A DNA stretch of 64,000 nucleotides from Caballeronia sp. SBC1. GTDB lineage: Bacteria > Pseudomonadota > Gammaproteobacteria > Burkholderiales > Burkholderiaceae. The notes beneath the pieces are model-generated. The model was not told the origin of the DNA. It saw only the letters and a program-made list of their open reading frames with translations, and did not search any database. The DNA lies in the NCBI RefSeq assembly GCF_011493005.1, contig NZ_CP049157.1:558001-622000 (forward strand). Direction: 5' to 3'. Below, piece after piece: positions 8,851 to 16,509 of the stretch; the first letter of the stretch is position 1; each line of letters begins with the position of its first letter. Position numbers and translations under genes: made by a program.

Positions 8851-9339
8851 ATGCCAGTGACCAAACTTGCCCACTACTCGATCCGCACCCACGATCTCGA
8901 GAAATCCTGCCGCTTCTATGAGCGAGTGCTCGGCTTTAAGCAGGGGTACCGCCCGCCCTTCGACTTTTCCGGCGCCTGGCTCTACAAAGGCGACGACGAA
9001 CACGACTTCGGCACGGTTCATATCATTGGCGTGGACCCAAACAATCCAGATGGCCTTACCGCGTATCTCGGCGACAAAGCGTTGCCGGCCGCAGGCACGG
9101 GAACCATCGACCATATTGCCTTCCTTGCAACGGGCGTCGAGCAGATGTGGAAAACACTGCAGTCGGAAAACATAACGTGGCGTGACCGTACCGTACCGAG
9201 CCTCGGACTACATCAAGTCTTCATTGAAGACCCATCCGGCGTCACTATCGAGTTGAATTTTCCTGCCGCGGAAGTCGCCCATCTGAGCGTTCCGCACGCC
9301 GCTGCGCGCCCACAGGAATTCGTGAAGGCAGGAGATTGA
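8851..9339 (+). CDS. VOC family (glyoxalase/extradiol-dioxygenase fold) protein
   Basis: This 162-residue protein has two beta-alpha-beta-beta-beta modules typical of the vicinal oxygen chelate fold. The first begins KLAHYSIRTHDLEKSCRFYE and the second begins IDHIAF. Candidate metal ligands are the His near residue 7, the His of GTVHIIGV, the His of IDHIAF, and the Glu of VTIELNF. It is the first gene after the large TetR palindrome and is followed three bases later by a monooxygenase gene. It could be an isomerase, lyase or ring-cleaving dioxygenase acting on the hydroxylated product; family membership alone does not separate these. Confidence 0.85.
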   Translation: MPVTKLAHYSIRTHDLEKSCRFYERVLGFKQGYRPPFDFSGAWLYKGDDEHDFGTVHIIGVDPNNPDGLTAYLGDKALPAAGTGTIDHIAFLATGVEQMWKTLQSENITWRDRTVPSLGLHQVFIEDPSGVTIELNFPAAEVAHLSVPHAAARPQEFVKAGD

Positions 9340-9341
9340 AC

Positions 9342-10577
9342 ATGACGAACGCTTCCGCATTTTTCAAAGCGCGGCCGAAAGCAATCATCGTTGGCGGTTC
9401 CCTGGGCGGACTGTTCGCCGCGAACCTGCTTACCCGCAACGGCTGGGATGTCGACGTGTTCGAGCGTGTGCCGGACGAGCTTGCCGGTCGAGGTGCAGGG
9501 ATCGTCACGCACCCGGAACTGTTCGATGCCCTGAAGTCGGCCGGGGTCGTGATCGATGATTCGATTGGCGTGAAGGTGTTGTCGCGCGTAACGCTCGGGC
9601 AGGACGGCAGCGTGCTGTCCGAACGTTCGCTGCCGCAGACACTCACTGCGTGGGCAAAGATGTATCACGTCCTTCGGTCAGCCTTGCCAGACTGTCACTA
9701 CCACTCCGGCGGCACGGTGACATCTGTTGAAGACGGCCCGGAACACGCAACGGTTTCTCTCAGCGACGGTAGCATTCACGAGGCCGACATGGTCATTGCA
9801 GCCGATGGCTTCAAGTCCGAGATTCGCGGACAGCTTCTGCCCGATGTCAAGCTGGAGTATGCCGGTTACATAGCATGGCGTGGCCTGGTCGACGAGATGT
9901 CGTTGTCGAAGCCAACCCGTGATGCGCTGTTCGATAAGTTCGCGTTCTGCCTGCCTCCGCACGAACAGATTCTCGGTTATCCGGTGGCTGGCCAAGGCAA
10001 CAGCACGACACCCGGCGAACGCCGCTACAACTTCGTGTGGTATCGCGCCACCAGCGAGGATGCCGACCTGCCGGACTTGCTGACCGACGCGAGCGGAAAG
10101 CGCTGGAGCGGTGGCATTCCGCCAACGTTGATCCGGCCAGAGGTTCTGGCTGACATGGAAGAAGCGGCCACCACGCTGCTTGCACCGCAATTCGCCGAGG
10201 TGGTGACCCGGGCCAAACAACCGCTCTTCCAGCCTATCTTCGATCTCGAGGTTCCCCGGATGGCATTCGGCCGTATCGCGCTGCTGGGCGACGCGGCATT
10301 TGTTGCGCGTCCGCATTGCGGCATGGGTGTCACCAAAGCGGCCGGCGACGCCATGGCGCTGACCGCCGCGCTAACCAGTGAAGCAGATGTTCGACGCGCA
10401 CTGGCGGAGTACAGCCGGATTCGCACGCAGGTGGGCGCGGCCATCGTCCAGCACGCGCGCCACCTCGGCGCGTACATGCAAGCACAACTAAAGAATGAAA
10501 CGGACCGTGTGATGGCTGAGCGTTATCGCACGCCCGAGGCCGTGATGCGGGAGACGGCAGTACCCGCTCGGTTCTGA
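9342..10577 (+). CDS. FAD-dependent monooxygenase, 2,6-dihydroxypyridine hydroxylase type (third paralogue)
   Basis: The 411-residue protein shows IIVGGSLGGLFAANLL and DVFERV for FAD binding, AADGFKSEIRGQLL (DG motif), YAGYIAWRGLVDE, PGERRYNFVWYR, and LLGDAAFVARPHCGMGVTKA. ATG 9342 is chosen over an in-frame TTG six bases earlier because GGAG lies seven bases upstream. It follows the VOC gene by two bases, so both are probably translated from one message. All three paralogues keep the signature motifs, which suggests different steps or different substrates rather than decay. It is longer than the second paralogue mainly at the C-terminus. Confidence 0.93.
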   Translation: MTNASAFFKARPKAIIVGGSLGGLFAANLLTRNGWDVDVFERVPDELAGRGAGIVTHPELFDALKSAGVVIDDSIGVKVLSRVTLGQDGSVLSERSLPQTLTAWAKMYHVLRSALPDCHYHSGGTVTSVEDGPEHATVSLSDGSIHEADMVIAADGFKSEIRGQLLPDVKLEYAGYIAWRGLVDEMSLSKPTRDALFDKFAFCLPPHEQILGYPVAGQGNSTTPGERRYNFVWYRATSEDADLPDLLTDASGKRWSGGIPPTLIRPEVLADMEEAATTLLAPQFAEVVTRAKQPLFQPIFDLEVPRMAFGRIALLGDAAFVARPHCGMGVTKAAGDAMALTAALTSEADVRRALAEYSRIRTQVGAAIVQHARHLGAYMQAQLKNETDRVMAERYRTPEAVMRETAVPARF

Positions 10578-10655
10578 TTTAGCACGCCGGATGGGCTCGC
10601 TCCTGCGTTAATTCATTCGACGGATGCGAGAGCAGGTCAATCCAAAGGAGACTTC

Positions 10656-11018
10656 ATGGAACACACCGTACCAGCCTATCAAGCCGCCTCGCGGCATGGC
10701 GCAGCGGACCAGCCCATCAAGGCTAACCCGCTGCTCGACGATCCACGCTTTCGCGCGTTGGTGCGTTCGCGCAGGACATTCTCGTGGACGCTCACGGTCA
10801 TCATGCTGGCCGTTTATTTCACGTTCATTCTCACGCTTGCGTTTGAGCCAGTGCTACTCGGCCGTCCTGTGACGCAGGGTTACCCGACAACATGGGGCAT
10901 CCCCATTGGCTTCGGCATGTTCGTTTTCACATTCGCGCTGGTAGCGCTGTATGTCGTGCGTGCAAACACGACTTACGATCGTGCCGTCAGTCAGATCAGG
11001 AATGGAGATTTGCAATGA
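10656..11018 (+). CDS. DUF485 (YjcH-like) membrane protein
   Basis: The 120-residue protein has a soluble N-terminus containing [21 protein letters not shown] and two transmembrane helices, the usual DUF485 layout. AAAGGAG precedes the start. Its stop overlaps the start of the following sodium:solute symporter by ATGA. The same pair is known as yjcH-actP in enterobacteria, where DUF485 is the partner of the acetate permease. Here it closes the catabolic cluster and may serve uptake of a small carboxylate made or used by the pathway. Confidence 0.88.
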   Translation: MEHTVPAYQAASRHGAADQPIKANPLLDDPRFRALVRSRRTFSWTLTVIMLAVYFTFILTLAFEPVLLGRPVTQGYPTTWGIPIGFGMFVFTFALVALYVVRANTTYDRAVSQIRNGDLQ

Positions 11019-12658
11019 GACGCCTGTCCGCATTGTTCGCATCATTCAGCCTGCTGCTCACTGCGCTTCCCGCATGGGCCGCGAGTCCGCCCGCTCTCTC
11101 GCGGGGACACAATCCCATTGCAATCGGCATGTTCCTGCTCTTCGTCGCGTCCACGCTGTTTATCACCCGGTGGGCAGCGCGCAAGAACAACAGCGTCGCC
11201 GACCATTACGCCGCGGGTGGGAAGATTTCCGCCTTCCAGAACGGCTGGGCGATTGCGGGAGACTATATGTCGGCTGCGTCGTTGCTCGGCATTTCTGCCT
11301 TGGTCTTTACAAGTGGCTACGACGGCCTGATCTACTCGATCGGATTCCTGGCCAGCTGGCCCATCATCCTCTTTTTGATTGCCGAACCCCTGCGTAACCT
11401 TGGCCGCTACACCTTGGCGGATCTCGTGTCGCACCGTCTGCAACAGCGCCCCATACGCGCGTTTGCCGCATCGAGTTCCATTGTGATCGTCCTGCTTTAT
11501 CTGGTCTCGCAGATGGTGGGGGCAGGCAAACTCGTCGAGTTGCTGTTCGGGTTCAACTACACAGTCGCCGTGGTGATCGTTGGCGTCTTGATGGTGGTGT
11601 ACGTGTTCTTCGGCGGAATGCTGGCAACCACGTGGATCCAGATTATCAAGGCGGCCCTGCTGCTGGCCGGCGCCGCATTCATGGCGTTCATGGTGCTTGA
11701 GCGCTTCGGCTTCAGCCTGAATGCCCTCTTCTCCCAGGCAATTCTCGCCCACCCGAAACATCTCGCCATCATGAGCCCGGGGGGTCTGGTCTCTGATCCG
11801 GTGTCCGCGGTGTCGCTCGGACTGGCGTTGATCTTCGGCACCGCCGGTCTGCCGCACATCCTCATGCGATTCTTCACCGTAGGCAACGTCAAGGCCGCCC
11901 GCAAGAGCATTCTCTATGCAACCGGGATTGTCGGAGTCGGGTATGCGCTGATCATCATCATCGGCTTCGGCACCATTGCACTGGTAGCGACCGACGCGCG
12001 TTACCACACGTCGTCAGGTGCAGTGATTGGTGGCGCAAACATGGTCGCCATTCATCTGGCGCATGCGGTGGGCGGGAACGTCTTCCTCGGGTTTATCTGC
12101 GCCGTGGCTTTCTCGACCATACTCGCGGTAGTCGCTGGTCTGACGCTCGCAGGTTCATCGGCGATCTCCCATGACCTGTACGCCAACGTGATGCGCGGAG
12201 GAACGGCGTCGGACCGGGACGAAATGCGCGTTTCGCGGGCAACAACGCTGGTTCTCGGCATGCTCGCGATCCTGCTCGGCATTGCGTTCGAGAAGCAGAA
12301 TATTGCGTTTATCGTGAGCCTGACGTTCTCGATTGCAGCCAGCTCCAACTTCCCGGTCATCCTGCTTTCCATCTACTGGCGCGGACTGACAACGCGTGGT
12401 GCAGTGATCGGCGGCTCGCTCGGCCTCGTCACCGCAGTGGTGCTGACCATCCTCAGTCCGACTGTCTGGGTCCAGGTGCTCGGACATGCGCATGCGCTCT
12501 ACCCGTATGAGTACCCGGCCCTTTTCTCGATGATCGTCGCATTCGCCGGCATTTTCTTTTTCTCCGTCACCGACAGGTCGACACAAGCGGTACGGGAACG
12601 CGCGTTGTATGGCAATCAACTCGTGGACTGCGAGCTTGGAATAATGAAGCAAGGCTAA
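11015..12658 (+). CDS. sodium:solute symporter (ActP-like monocarboxylate permease)
   Basis: From ATG 11015 the protein has 547 residues, a cleavable-looking signal (ending AWAAS) and about thirteen transmembrane helices, as in ActP of the SSS family. Visible features include [20 protein letters not shown], the helix-1 region [20 protein letters not shown], and [18 protein letters not shown]. The longer upstream frame from 10892 is rejected because it runs through the coding region of the DUF485 gene in another frame. Translational coupling to DUF485 marks the two as one transport unit. Substrates of this subgroup include acetate, propionate and pyruvate; none can be chosen here. Confidence 0.9.
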   Translation: MRRLSALFASFSLLLTALPAWAASPPALSRGHNPIAIGMFLLFVASTLFITRWAARKNNSVADHYAAGGKISAFQNGWAIAGDYMSAASLLGISALVFTSGYDGLIYSIGFLASWPIILFLIAEPLRNLGRYTLADLVSHRLQQRPIRAFAASSSIVIVLLYLVSQMVGAGKLVELLFGFNYTVAVVIVGVLMVVYVFFGGMLATTWIQIIKAALLLAGAAFMAFMVLERFGFSLNALFSQAILAHPKHLAIMSPGGLVSDPVSAVSLGLALIFGTAGLPHILMRFFTVGNVKAARKSILYATGIVGVGYALIIIIGFGTIALVATDARYHTSSGAVIGGANMVAIHLAHAVGGNVFLGFICAVAFSTILAVVAGLTLAGSSAISHDLYANVMRGGTASDRDEMRVSRATTLVLGMLAILLGIAFEKQNIAFIVSLTFSIAASSNFPVILLSIYWRGLTTRGAVIGGSLGLVTAVVLTILSPTVWVQVLGHAHALYPYEYPALFSMIVAFAGIFFFSVTDRSTQAVRERALYGNQLVDCELGIMKQG

Positions 12659-12821
12659 ACGCTATTCGCGCTTGCGGAGAAGACGATCGACGAATCGTGC
12701 TTGTTGCGTGTCGTCTCGATTCGTCTCAATTCGTCTGGATGTCAGTCACTGCGCGGTGCGATCGCCGGTCCTGCCGACGGTCTTACCGCGCAGCCGCAGT
12801 GCTGCTGAACCGCTGCTTAGC

Positions 12822-13367
12822 TCAGTTCGACAGTGCGGTTTGAATAGCCTCAAGCAGGCGCGGATCATCTGCTGTGACATCCGGCGAGAAACGGCCTGCT
12901 ACGCGGCCGTCCCTGCCAATCACGAATTTCTCGAAGTTCCACAACACATCGGGCGCCGGGTTCGGTTCAATGCCGTAGCCTTTGAGCCGTTCGCGAAACG
13001 GGCCGTCCCCGGTTGTGTCCGGCTGCGTGCTGGTCAGCGTCTGGTACAGCGGATGCTGGTCGGCGCCGACCACTGATACCTTCGAGAACATCGGGAATTT
13101 CACGTCGTAGGTCAGGCTGCAAAACTCCATGATCTCTGCGTCGCTGCCTGGCTCCTGACCCTTGAAGTTGTTCGCCGGAAAGCCCAGCACTTCAAGTCCT
13201 TCGGCCCGCTTGTCCTCATAGAGTTTCTCCAGCGCTTCGTATTGCGGCGTGAGCCCGCACTTGGAGGCCACGTTCACGATCAGCAAGACCTTGCCCTTGA
13301 ACGGCTCAAGCGTAAGCGCTGCGCCGTCGATGGATTTCACGGGGATATCGTAGATTGTCTGGCTCAT
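12822..13367 (-). CDS. glutathione peroxidase (Cys type)
   Basis: The 181-residue protein has the GPx core: VNVASKCGLTPQYEALEKLY with the peroxidatic cysteine, GFPANNFKGQEPG with the conserved Gln region, and LWNFEKFVIGRDG with the conserved Trp and Asn. It reduces hydrogen peroxide or organic peroxides using glutathione or thioredoxin. The cysteine replaces the selenocysteine of animal enzymes, as is usual in bacteria. It is transcribed towards the catabolic cluster and appears to be a single-gene unit. Its upstream side abuts the IS30-damaged segment. Confidence 0.95.
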   Translation of the reverse strand: MSQTIYDIPVKSIDGAALTLEPFKGKVLLIVNVASKCGLTPQYEALEKLYEDKRAEGLEVLGFPANNFKGQEPGSDAEIMEFCSLTYDVKFPMFSKVSVVGADQHPLYQTLTSTQPDTTGDGPFRERLKGYGIEPNPAPDVLWNFEKFVIGRDGRVAGRFSPDVTADDPRLLEAIQTALSN

Positions 13368-13453
13368 GTTCTGACTCGGGTTCTGACTCGATAGAGGAAG
13401 GGATCAAGCGCTCCAGGGAATTTATCAAGCGCGGTCTATCCTACTCCGGACCG

Positions 13454-13601
13454 TCAGTGGCTGCACGGGTCGTCCGTTCTCTTCAATGGAGCGACCTTCG
13501 TTGCGGACTGACCTGCCAGTAACGATGCCGCAACATGGTCACGCAAGAACGTTATCCACGTGGCAATCTTCGCATCCAGATACTCGCGCGATGCATAGAG
13601 T
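13454..13601 (-). pseudogene. C-terminal remnant of a LysR-type regulator, cut by IS30
   Basis: Read on the minus strand, the bases abutting the IS30 end encode LYASREYLDAKIATWITFLR and then about 28 further residues to a TGA at 13454-13456. LYASREYLDAK followed by W-FL is typical of the end of the LysR effector domain. The frame begins exactly at the IS30 inverted repeat. The missing 250 or so residues are not found on the far side of the element, so the gene was lost through deletion or rearrangement and not by simple insertion. Confidence 0.75.
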
Positions 13602-13628
13602 GGGCGGCCTCAAAAGCGAAGTGCAACA
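13602..13628. repeat. IS30 left inverted repeat
   Basis: The left end matches the reverse complement of 14682-14707 apart from three or four mismatches and one gap. It begins at the base where the LysR remnant loses its reading frame. Confidence 0.75.
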
Positions 13629-13651
13629 CCTATCTCGTATAAGGTGTCGCA

Positions 13652-14674
13652 ATGCCCGAAAAAATTTCTTACCAGCAACTGCAGCCTGAAGAACGCCTGA
13701 TCATTGCAAGCTTGCATCTGCAGGGTTCAAGTATGCGAGCCATGGCTCGCATACTTGGGCGCTCGCCGGGAACTATCAGCCGCGAGTTAACGCGAAACAG
13801 CTCTCCTGTTGGCTATGCATCAGTGCCTGCTGCAGCGCTTTGCAGCGCGCGCCGCAGTGCGTCACGCCCTCCCGCCAAGCTTTGCCCGCAAAGTGTCTGC
13901 TGGCGCATCGTTCTCACCCTGCTTGAGTGGAAATGGTCGCCTCAGCAGATATCGGGCACACTGAAGCGCATGTATCCAACCGACTCGACCCAGCACGTCT
14001 CGCACGAAACCATCTACACGGCCATCTACGCTCAGCCGCGCGGTGAACTGCGCCGCCAACTCATTGCCTGCCTGCGCCATGGCCACAGCACGCGCATGCC
14101 ACGCACGCGGGGCACCGACCGGCGCGGACAGATTCCCGACATGGTCAGTATCCACGTGCGCCCGCCCGAAATTGAAGACCGACTGCTGCCAGGTCACTGG
14201 GAAGGCGACTTCATCAAGGGTGCGAACAACCAATCCTCTGTAGGCGTTCTGGTCGAGCGCACCAGCCGCCTGGTGCTGCTTGCCAAGATGGAGGACGCCA
14301 CCGCCGCGTCAGCGCTAGCGGGCTTCTCCGCCAAACTCAATTCGATTGTGGCGCCCTTACGGCAAAGCTTTACTTACGACCAGGGCAAAGAAATGTCGCG
14401 GCATAAGGAGCTGGCCGCCGCCACCGGCGTGAATGTCTACTTCTGTGACCCACATAGCCCCTGGCAACGTGGAACCTGCGAGAACACCAACGGGCTGCTG
14501 CGCCAGTATCTGCCTAAAGGCACGGACCTATCGGTCTACAGTCAGGAAGAACTCGACGCGATCGCCGACAGTCTGAACAGCCGCCCGCGCGCCACTCACG
14601 CGTTCCATTCGCCATTCGAGGTCTTCGCTGCGACACTTGCCTCAGCAAGCCAACCTCAAGGCTCTAAACACTAG
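13652..14674 (+). CDS. IS30 family transposase
   Basis: The 340-residue protein has the IS30 helix-turn-helix near the N-terminus (LQGSSMRAMARILGRSPGTI, then SRELTRNS). The catalytic DDE core follows: GHWEGDFIKGANNQSSVGVL holds the first Asp, FTYDQGKEMSRHKEL the second Asp region, and PWQRGTCENTNGLLRQYLPKG the Glu. The length is normal for the family and no frameshift is visible, so the enzyme may be active. Translation starts 24 bases inside the left inverted repeat. Confidence 0.95.
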   Translation: MPEKISYQQLQPEERLIIASLHLQGSSMRAMARILGRSPGTISRELTRNSSPVGYASVPAAALCSARRSASRPPAKLCPQSVCWRIVLTLLEWKWSPQQISGTLKRMYPTDSTQHVSHETIYTAIYAQPRGELRRQLIACLRHGHSTRMPRTRGTDRRGQIPDMVSIHVRPPEIEDRLLPGHWEGDFIKGANNQSSVGVLVERTSRLVLLAKMEDATAASALAGFSAKLNSIVAPLRQSFTYDQGKEMSRHKELAAATGVNVYFCDPHSPWQRGTCENTNGLLRQYLPKGTDLSVYSQEELDAIADSLNSRPRATHAFHSPFEVFAATLASASQPQGSKH

Positions 14675-14681
14675 CCCCTCC

Positions 14682-14707
14682 TGTTGCGCTTCGGTTTGAA
14701 ACCGCCC
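14682..14707. repeat. IS30 right inverted repeat
   Basis: The right end begins eight bases after the transposase stop codon and runs directly into the AT-rich toxin-like tail. It is the counterpart of 13602-13628. Confidence 0.75.
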
Positions 14708-14769
14708 TCCAAAAGGCAACAGAAATTGATGATAAATTTGGCTCGCTGTTTGAGCCGCCTGTAAGGTAA
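14708..14769 (+). pseudogene. C-terminal tail of a truncated gene, possibly a polymorphic toxin
   Basis: The frame ending at TAA 14767-14769 encodes QKATEIDDKFGSLFEPPVR. It is open upstream only into the IS30 right end, so the 5' part of the gene is missing. The base composition is clearly more AT-rich than the surrounding DNA. The tail ends six bases before a small gene of immunity-protein type, the arrangement of a toxin C-terminus followed by its immunity gene. Toxin identity is inference from position, because 19 residues cannot identify a fold. Confidence 0.45.
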
Positions 14770-14775
14770 TGAAAA

Positions 14776-15201
14776 ATGGCAAAATTTTTTATAGTAGAGC
14801 CCGAGGTTGCAGGCGGACTTGGACAGCATACAGTGATCGATCGCTCATCCGGGAAGATGGTCGTCACTGATTTACACTATGAATTTGAAGGGTGGCTTGG
14901 CGATCACCTATTGGAAAGTACGCCTTGTTATATCGTTACGAAGGAGTTGGCTCAAGAAATCGAAATTCAGAAATTGTCAGGTGTCGAATTTGCCTTTGCT
15001 AAAATTACGTTATCAGATCAATTTAAAGAACTCTATCCAAATAAAAGTGTCCCTGATTTTATTTGGCTCAAGGTTATAGGTGAGCCGAGTAAGGATGATT
15101 TTGGCATTGCATCAGGGTTGCAGCTCATTGTGTCGGAGCATGCACTTGAAACGCTGAAACGCTATGGCGTATCGCACGCAGCATCCATTGTGCCCCTTTG
15201 A
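14776..15201 (+). CDS. probable immunity protein (Imm43-like) for a polymorphic toxin
   Basis: The 141-residue protein is soluble and acidic, and is encoded by AT-rich DNA unlike its neighbours. Features recalled from immunity-type families include the opening FIVEPEVAGGLGQHTV, then YEFEGWLGDHLLES, DFIWLKVIG, DDFG, and LIVSEHALETLKRYG near the C-terminus. GTAAGG serves as the ribosome site and lies inside the end of the preceding truncated frame, so the two genes were once coupled. The likely role is neutralising a toxin whose gene has been removed by the IS30 event. Family assignment is from pattern memory and remains moderate. Confidence 0.5.
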   Translation: MAKFFIVEPEVAGGLGQHTVIDRSSGKMVVTDLHYEFEGWLGDHLLESTPCYIVTKELAQEIEIQKLSGVEFAFAKITLSDQFKELYPNKSVPDFIWLKVIGEPSKDDFGIASGLQLIVSEHALETLKRYGVSHAASIVPL

Positions 15202-15219
15202 TTGCAATGAGATGACGTT

Positions 15220-15255
15220 CAGCGGTAGTACTCTGCTTTCTGACTACTACCGCTG
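15220..15255 (+). terminator. 11-bp perfect hairpin after the immunity gene
   Basis: CAGCGGTAGTA (15220-15230) pairs perfectly with TACTACCGCTG (15245-15255) around a 14-base loop, 19 bases after the stop codon. No T run follows, so terminator function is only likely, not certain. Confidence 0.45.
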
Positions 15256-15604
15256 CAAGGGTGGCGTATCGCTTCTCGTTCCCTGATGAGACGCGCCGCG
15301 TCTACACTTCCATCAGTTTCCGTTGCTATTCCAACAGCTAACCCAGGTAGCAAAAACGCGTGAGGCCATGCTGGTTGCTTCGCAACTCGGGCTTACGAGA
15401 GAGCATTGGTGGCGAGCGTGTTCATGCCAGAATTCGCGAGACGCATGAATTCACACGTCCGTGGCTCTGGCGAGTACCTAAAATTCGCGTCTTCACCCAG
15501 CCGCCGATCGACCGTGTCGAGCAACTGGATCTTGCAATGACGTGGAACGCACTGCCCCGTGAGCGATCGCAACGTCCACTTGCAGCTGTTGGGCCTGTAA
15601 AAGC
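15256..15604. other. intergenic, no supportable gene
   Basis: An 82-codon plus-strand frame ends at 15608, but it has no recognisable domain or ribosome site and may be residue of the rearrangement next to IS30. Confidence 0.4.
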
Positions 15605-15820
15605 TTAGACGCCAATCATCTGTCTGGCGGCAGTTTCAGCCATCGCCAATGCTGCGGCAGCGTCGCGCATCGGGCGGCCACAGCCGCGCCCCGTCACTCG
15701 CTCGATCGTCTTCGTGTCACGAACCGTTGTCACACGGATCGCGCCTTTAAACATCTGGCCAGGAGAGGGCAGAACACAAGCCTCAACGGTCACGTTGCCC
15801 TTGGTTTGTTTGAAAGCCAT
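15605..15820 (-). CDS. small hypothetical protein, 71 residues
   Basis: Starting at the second Met of a longer frame (MAFKQTKGNVTVEACVLPSP) gives a compact 71-residue protein with alternating hydrophobic residues followed by an Ala-rich helix (RDAAAALAMAETAARQMIG). AGAGGATGTC lies upstream of this Met and can act as a ribosome site. No family is recognised. The codon bias fits the host, so it is probably real. Confidence 0.5.
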   Translation of the reverse strand: MAFKQTKGNVTVEACVLPSPGQMFKGAIRVTTVRDTKTIERVTGRGCGRPMRDAAAALAMAETAARQMIGV

Positions 15821-15963
15821 GACATCCTCTGTAAATTGGTGCGCACCGGCTGAAGGAGTTCGCATAAAAACTCAATCAATCAATACTTGGTAGTGCTCTG
15901 TATCCATCACAAGGCCGGGAAGCAGCCAAGCACGCCTTTTTTTCACGTCGGCCTAAGCAACGC

Positions 15964-16254
15964 TCAGTGGGCAGTGCCGTTAATGGCCAGTCCCGCCGGG
16001 CGCGCTTCAAAACGGTATTGAAGATGCTTGGGGTATTGCACGTCGATCTCGCGTACCAGGCGGTCGATTTCACGCTTGAGTTCATCAGCCCGCGAAACTC
16101 CCAGCAGGTGCCCCGCCTTCACCAGACCTTCACCAAATTTCTCGACCATCAGCGCGGCCAGCGCCGGCGTTTCCGCGCCACGTGTCACGTCCTGCGCGCG
16201 GTTTCCAGCGTATCGTTGAATTTCTGCAATCAAGGTCCCAACGTCGTCGGTCAT
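15964..16254 (-). CDS. hypothetical protein, 96 residues
   Basis: The predicted protein is helical and charged, with repeated acidic-basic pairs (LKREIDRLVREIDV) suggesting a coiled-coil segment in the C-terminal half. It begins MTDDVGTLIAEIQRYAGNRA. No domain is recognised. It is the nearest minus-strand gene downstream of the large transporter, separated from it by 255 bases that hold no gene. Confidence 0.5.
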   Translation of the reverse strand: MTDDVGTLIAEIQRYAGNRAQDVTRGAETPALAALMVEKFGEGLVKAGHLLGVSRADELKREIDRLVREIDVQYPKHLQYRFEARPAGLAINGTAH

Positions 16255-16509
16255 AATACTCCCGCTTTTTATAGTTTCGATCTTGCGAAAATTGGTCCGT
16301 CTTCGGATCGCTCGATATTGTTGACCGTCCGCGGTAATTGCCGTGTCGAAAGAACGCTTCCCACCGTATAAGTTCTGTAAAAACGACGCCCGGCAACAGC
16401 TTGCTTGCCTGGTGGTGTCGTCCGCGCTTGAGCGCAGAACGGTTCCGCAACGACGAGCCGGATCGGCGGCGTTACGGTAACCGTGTGCCTCGATGCCGCG
16501 GCTTACCTG

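Larger units (their letters stand above)
13602..14707 (+). mobile_element. IS30 family insertion sequence
   Basis: One transposase gene is bounded by imperfect inverted repeats of 26-27 bases: GGGCGGCCTCAAAAGCGAAG and onward at 13602-13628, and TGTTGCGCTTCGGTTTGAAA through CCGCCC at 14682-14707. The repeats share GGGCGG, TCAAA and GAAG-GCAACA blocks. The adjoining bases (AGT on the left, TCC on the right) do not form a target duplication. Unrelated gene remnants on the two sides point to recombination through the element. Confidence 0.85.

Noticed and set aside
10892..11014. Upstream extension of the sodium:solute symporter
   Set aside because: It is read through the DUF485 gene in another frame; ATG 11015 with an ATGA overlap gives a proper signal peptide.
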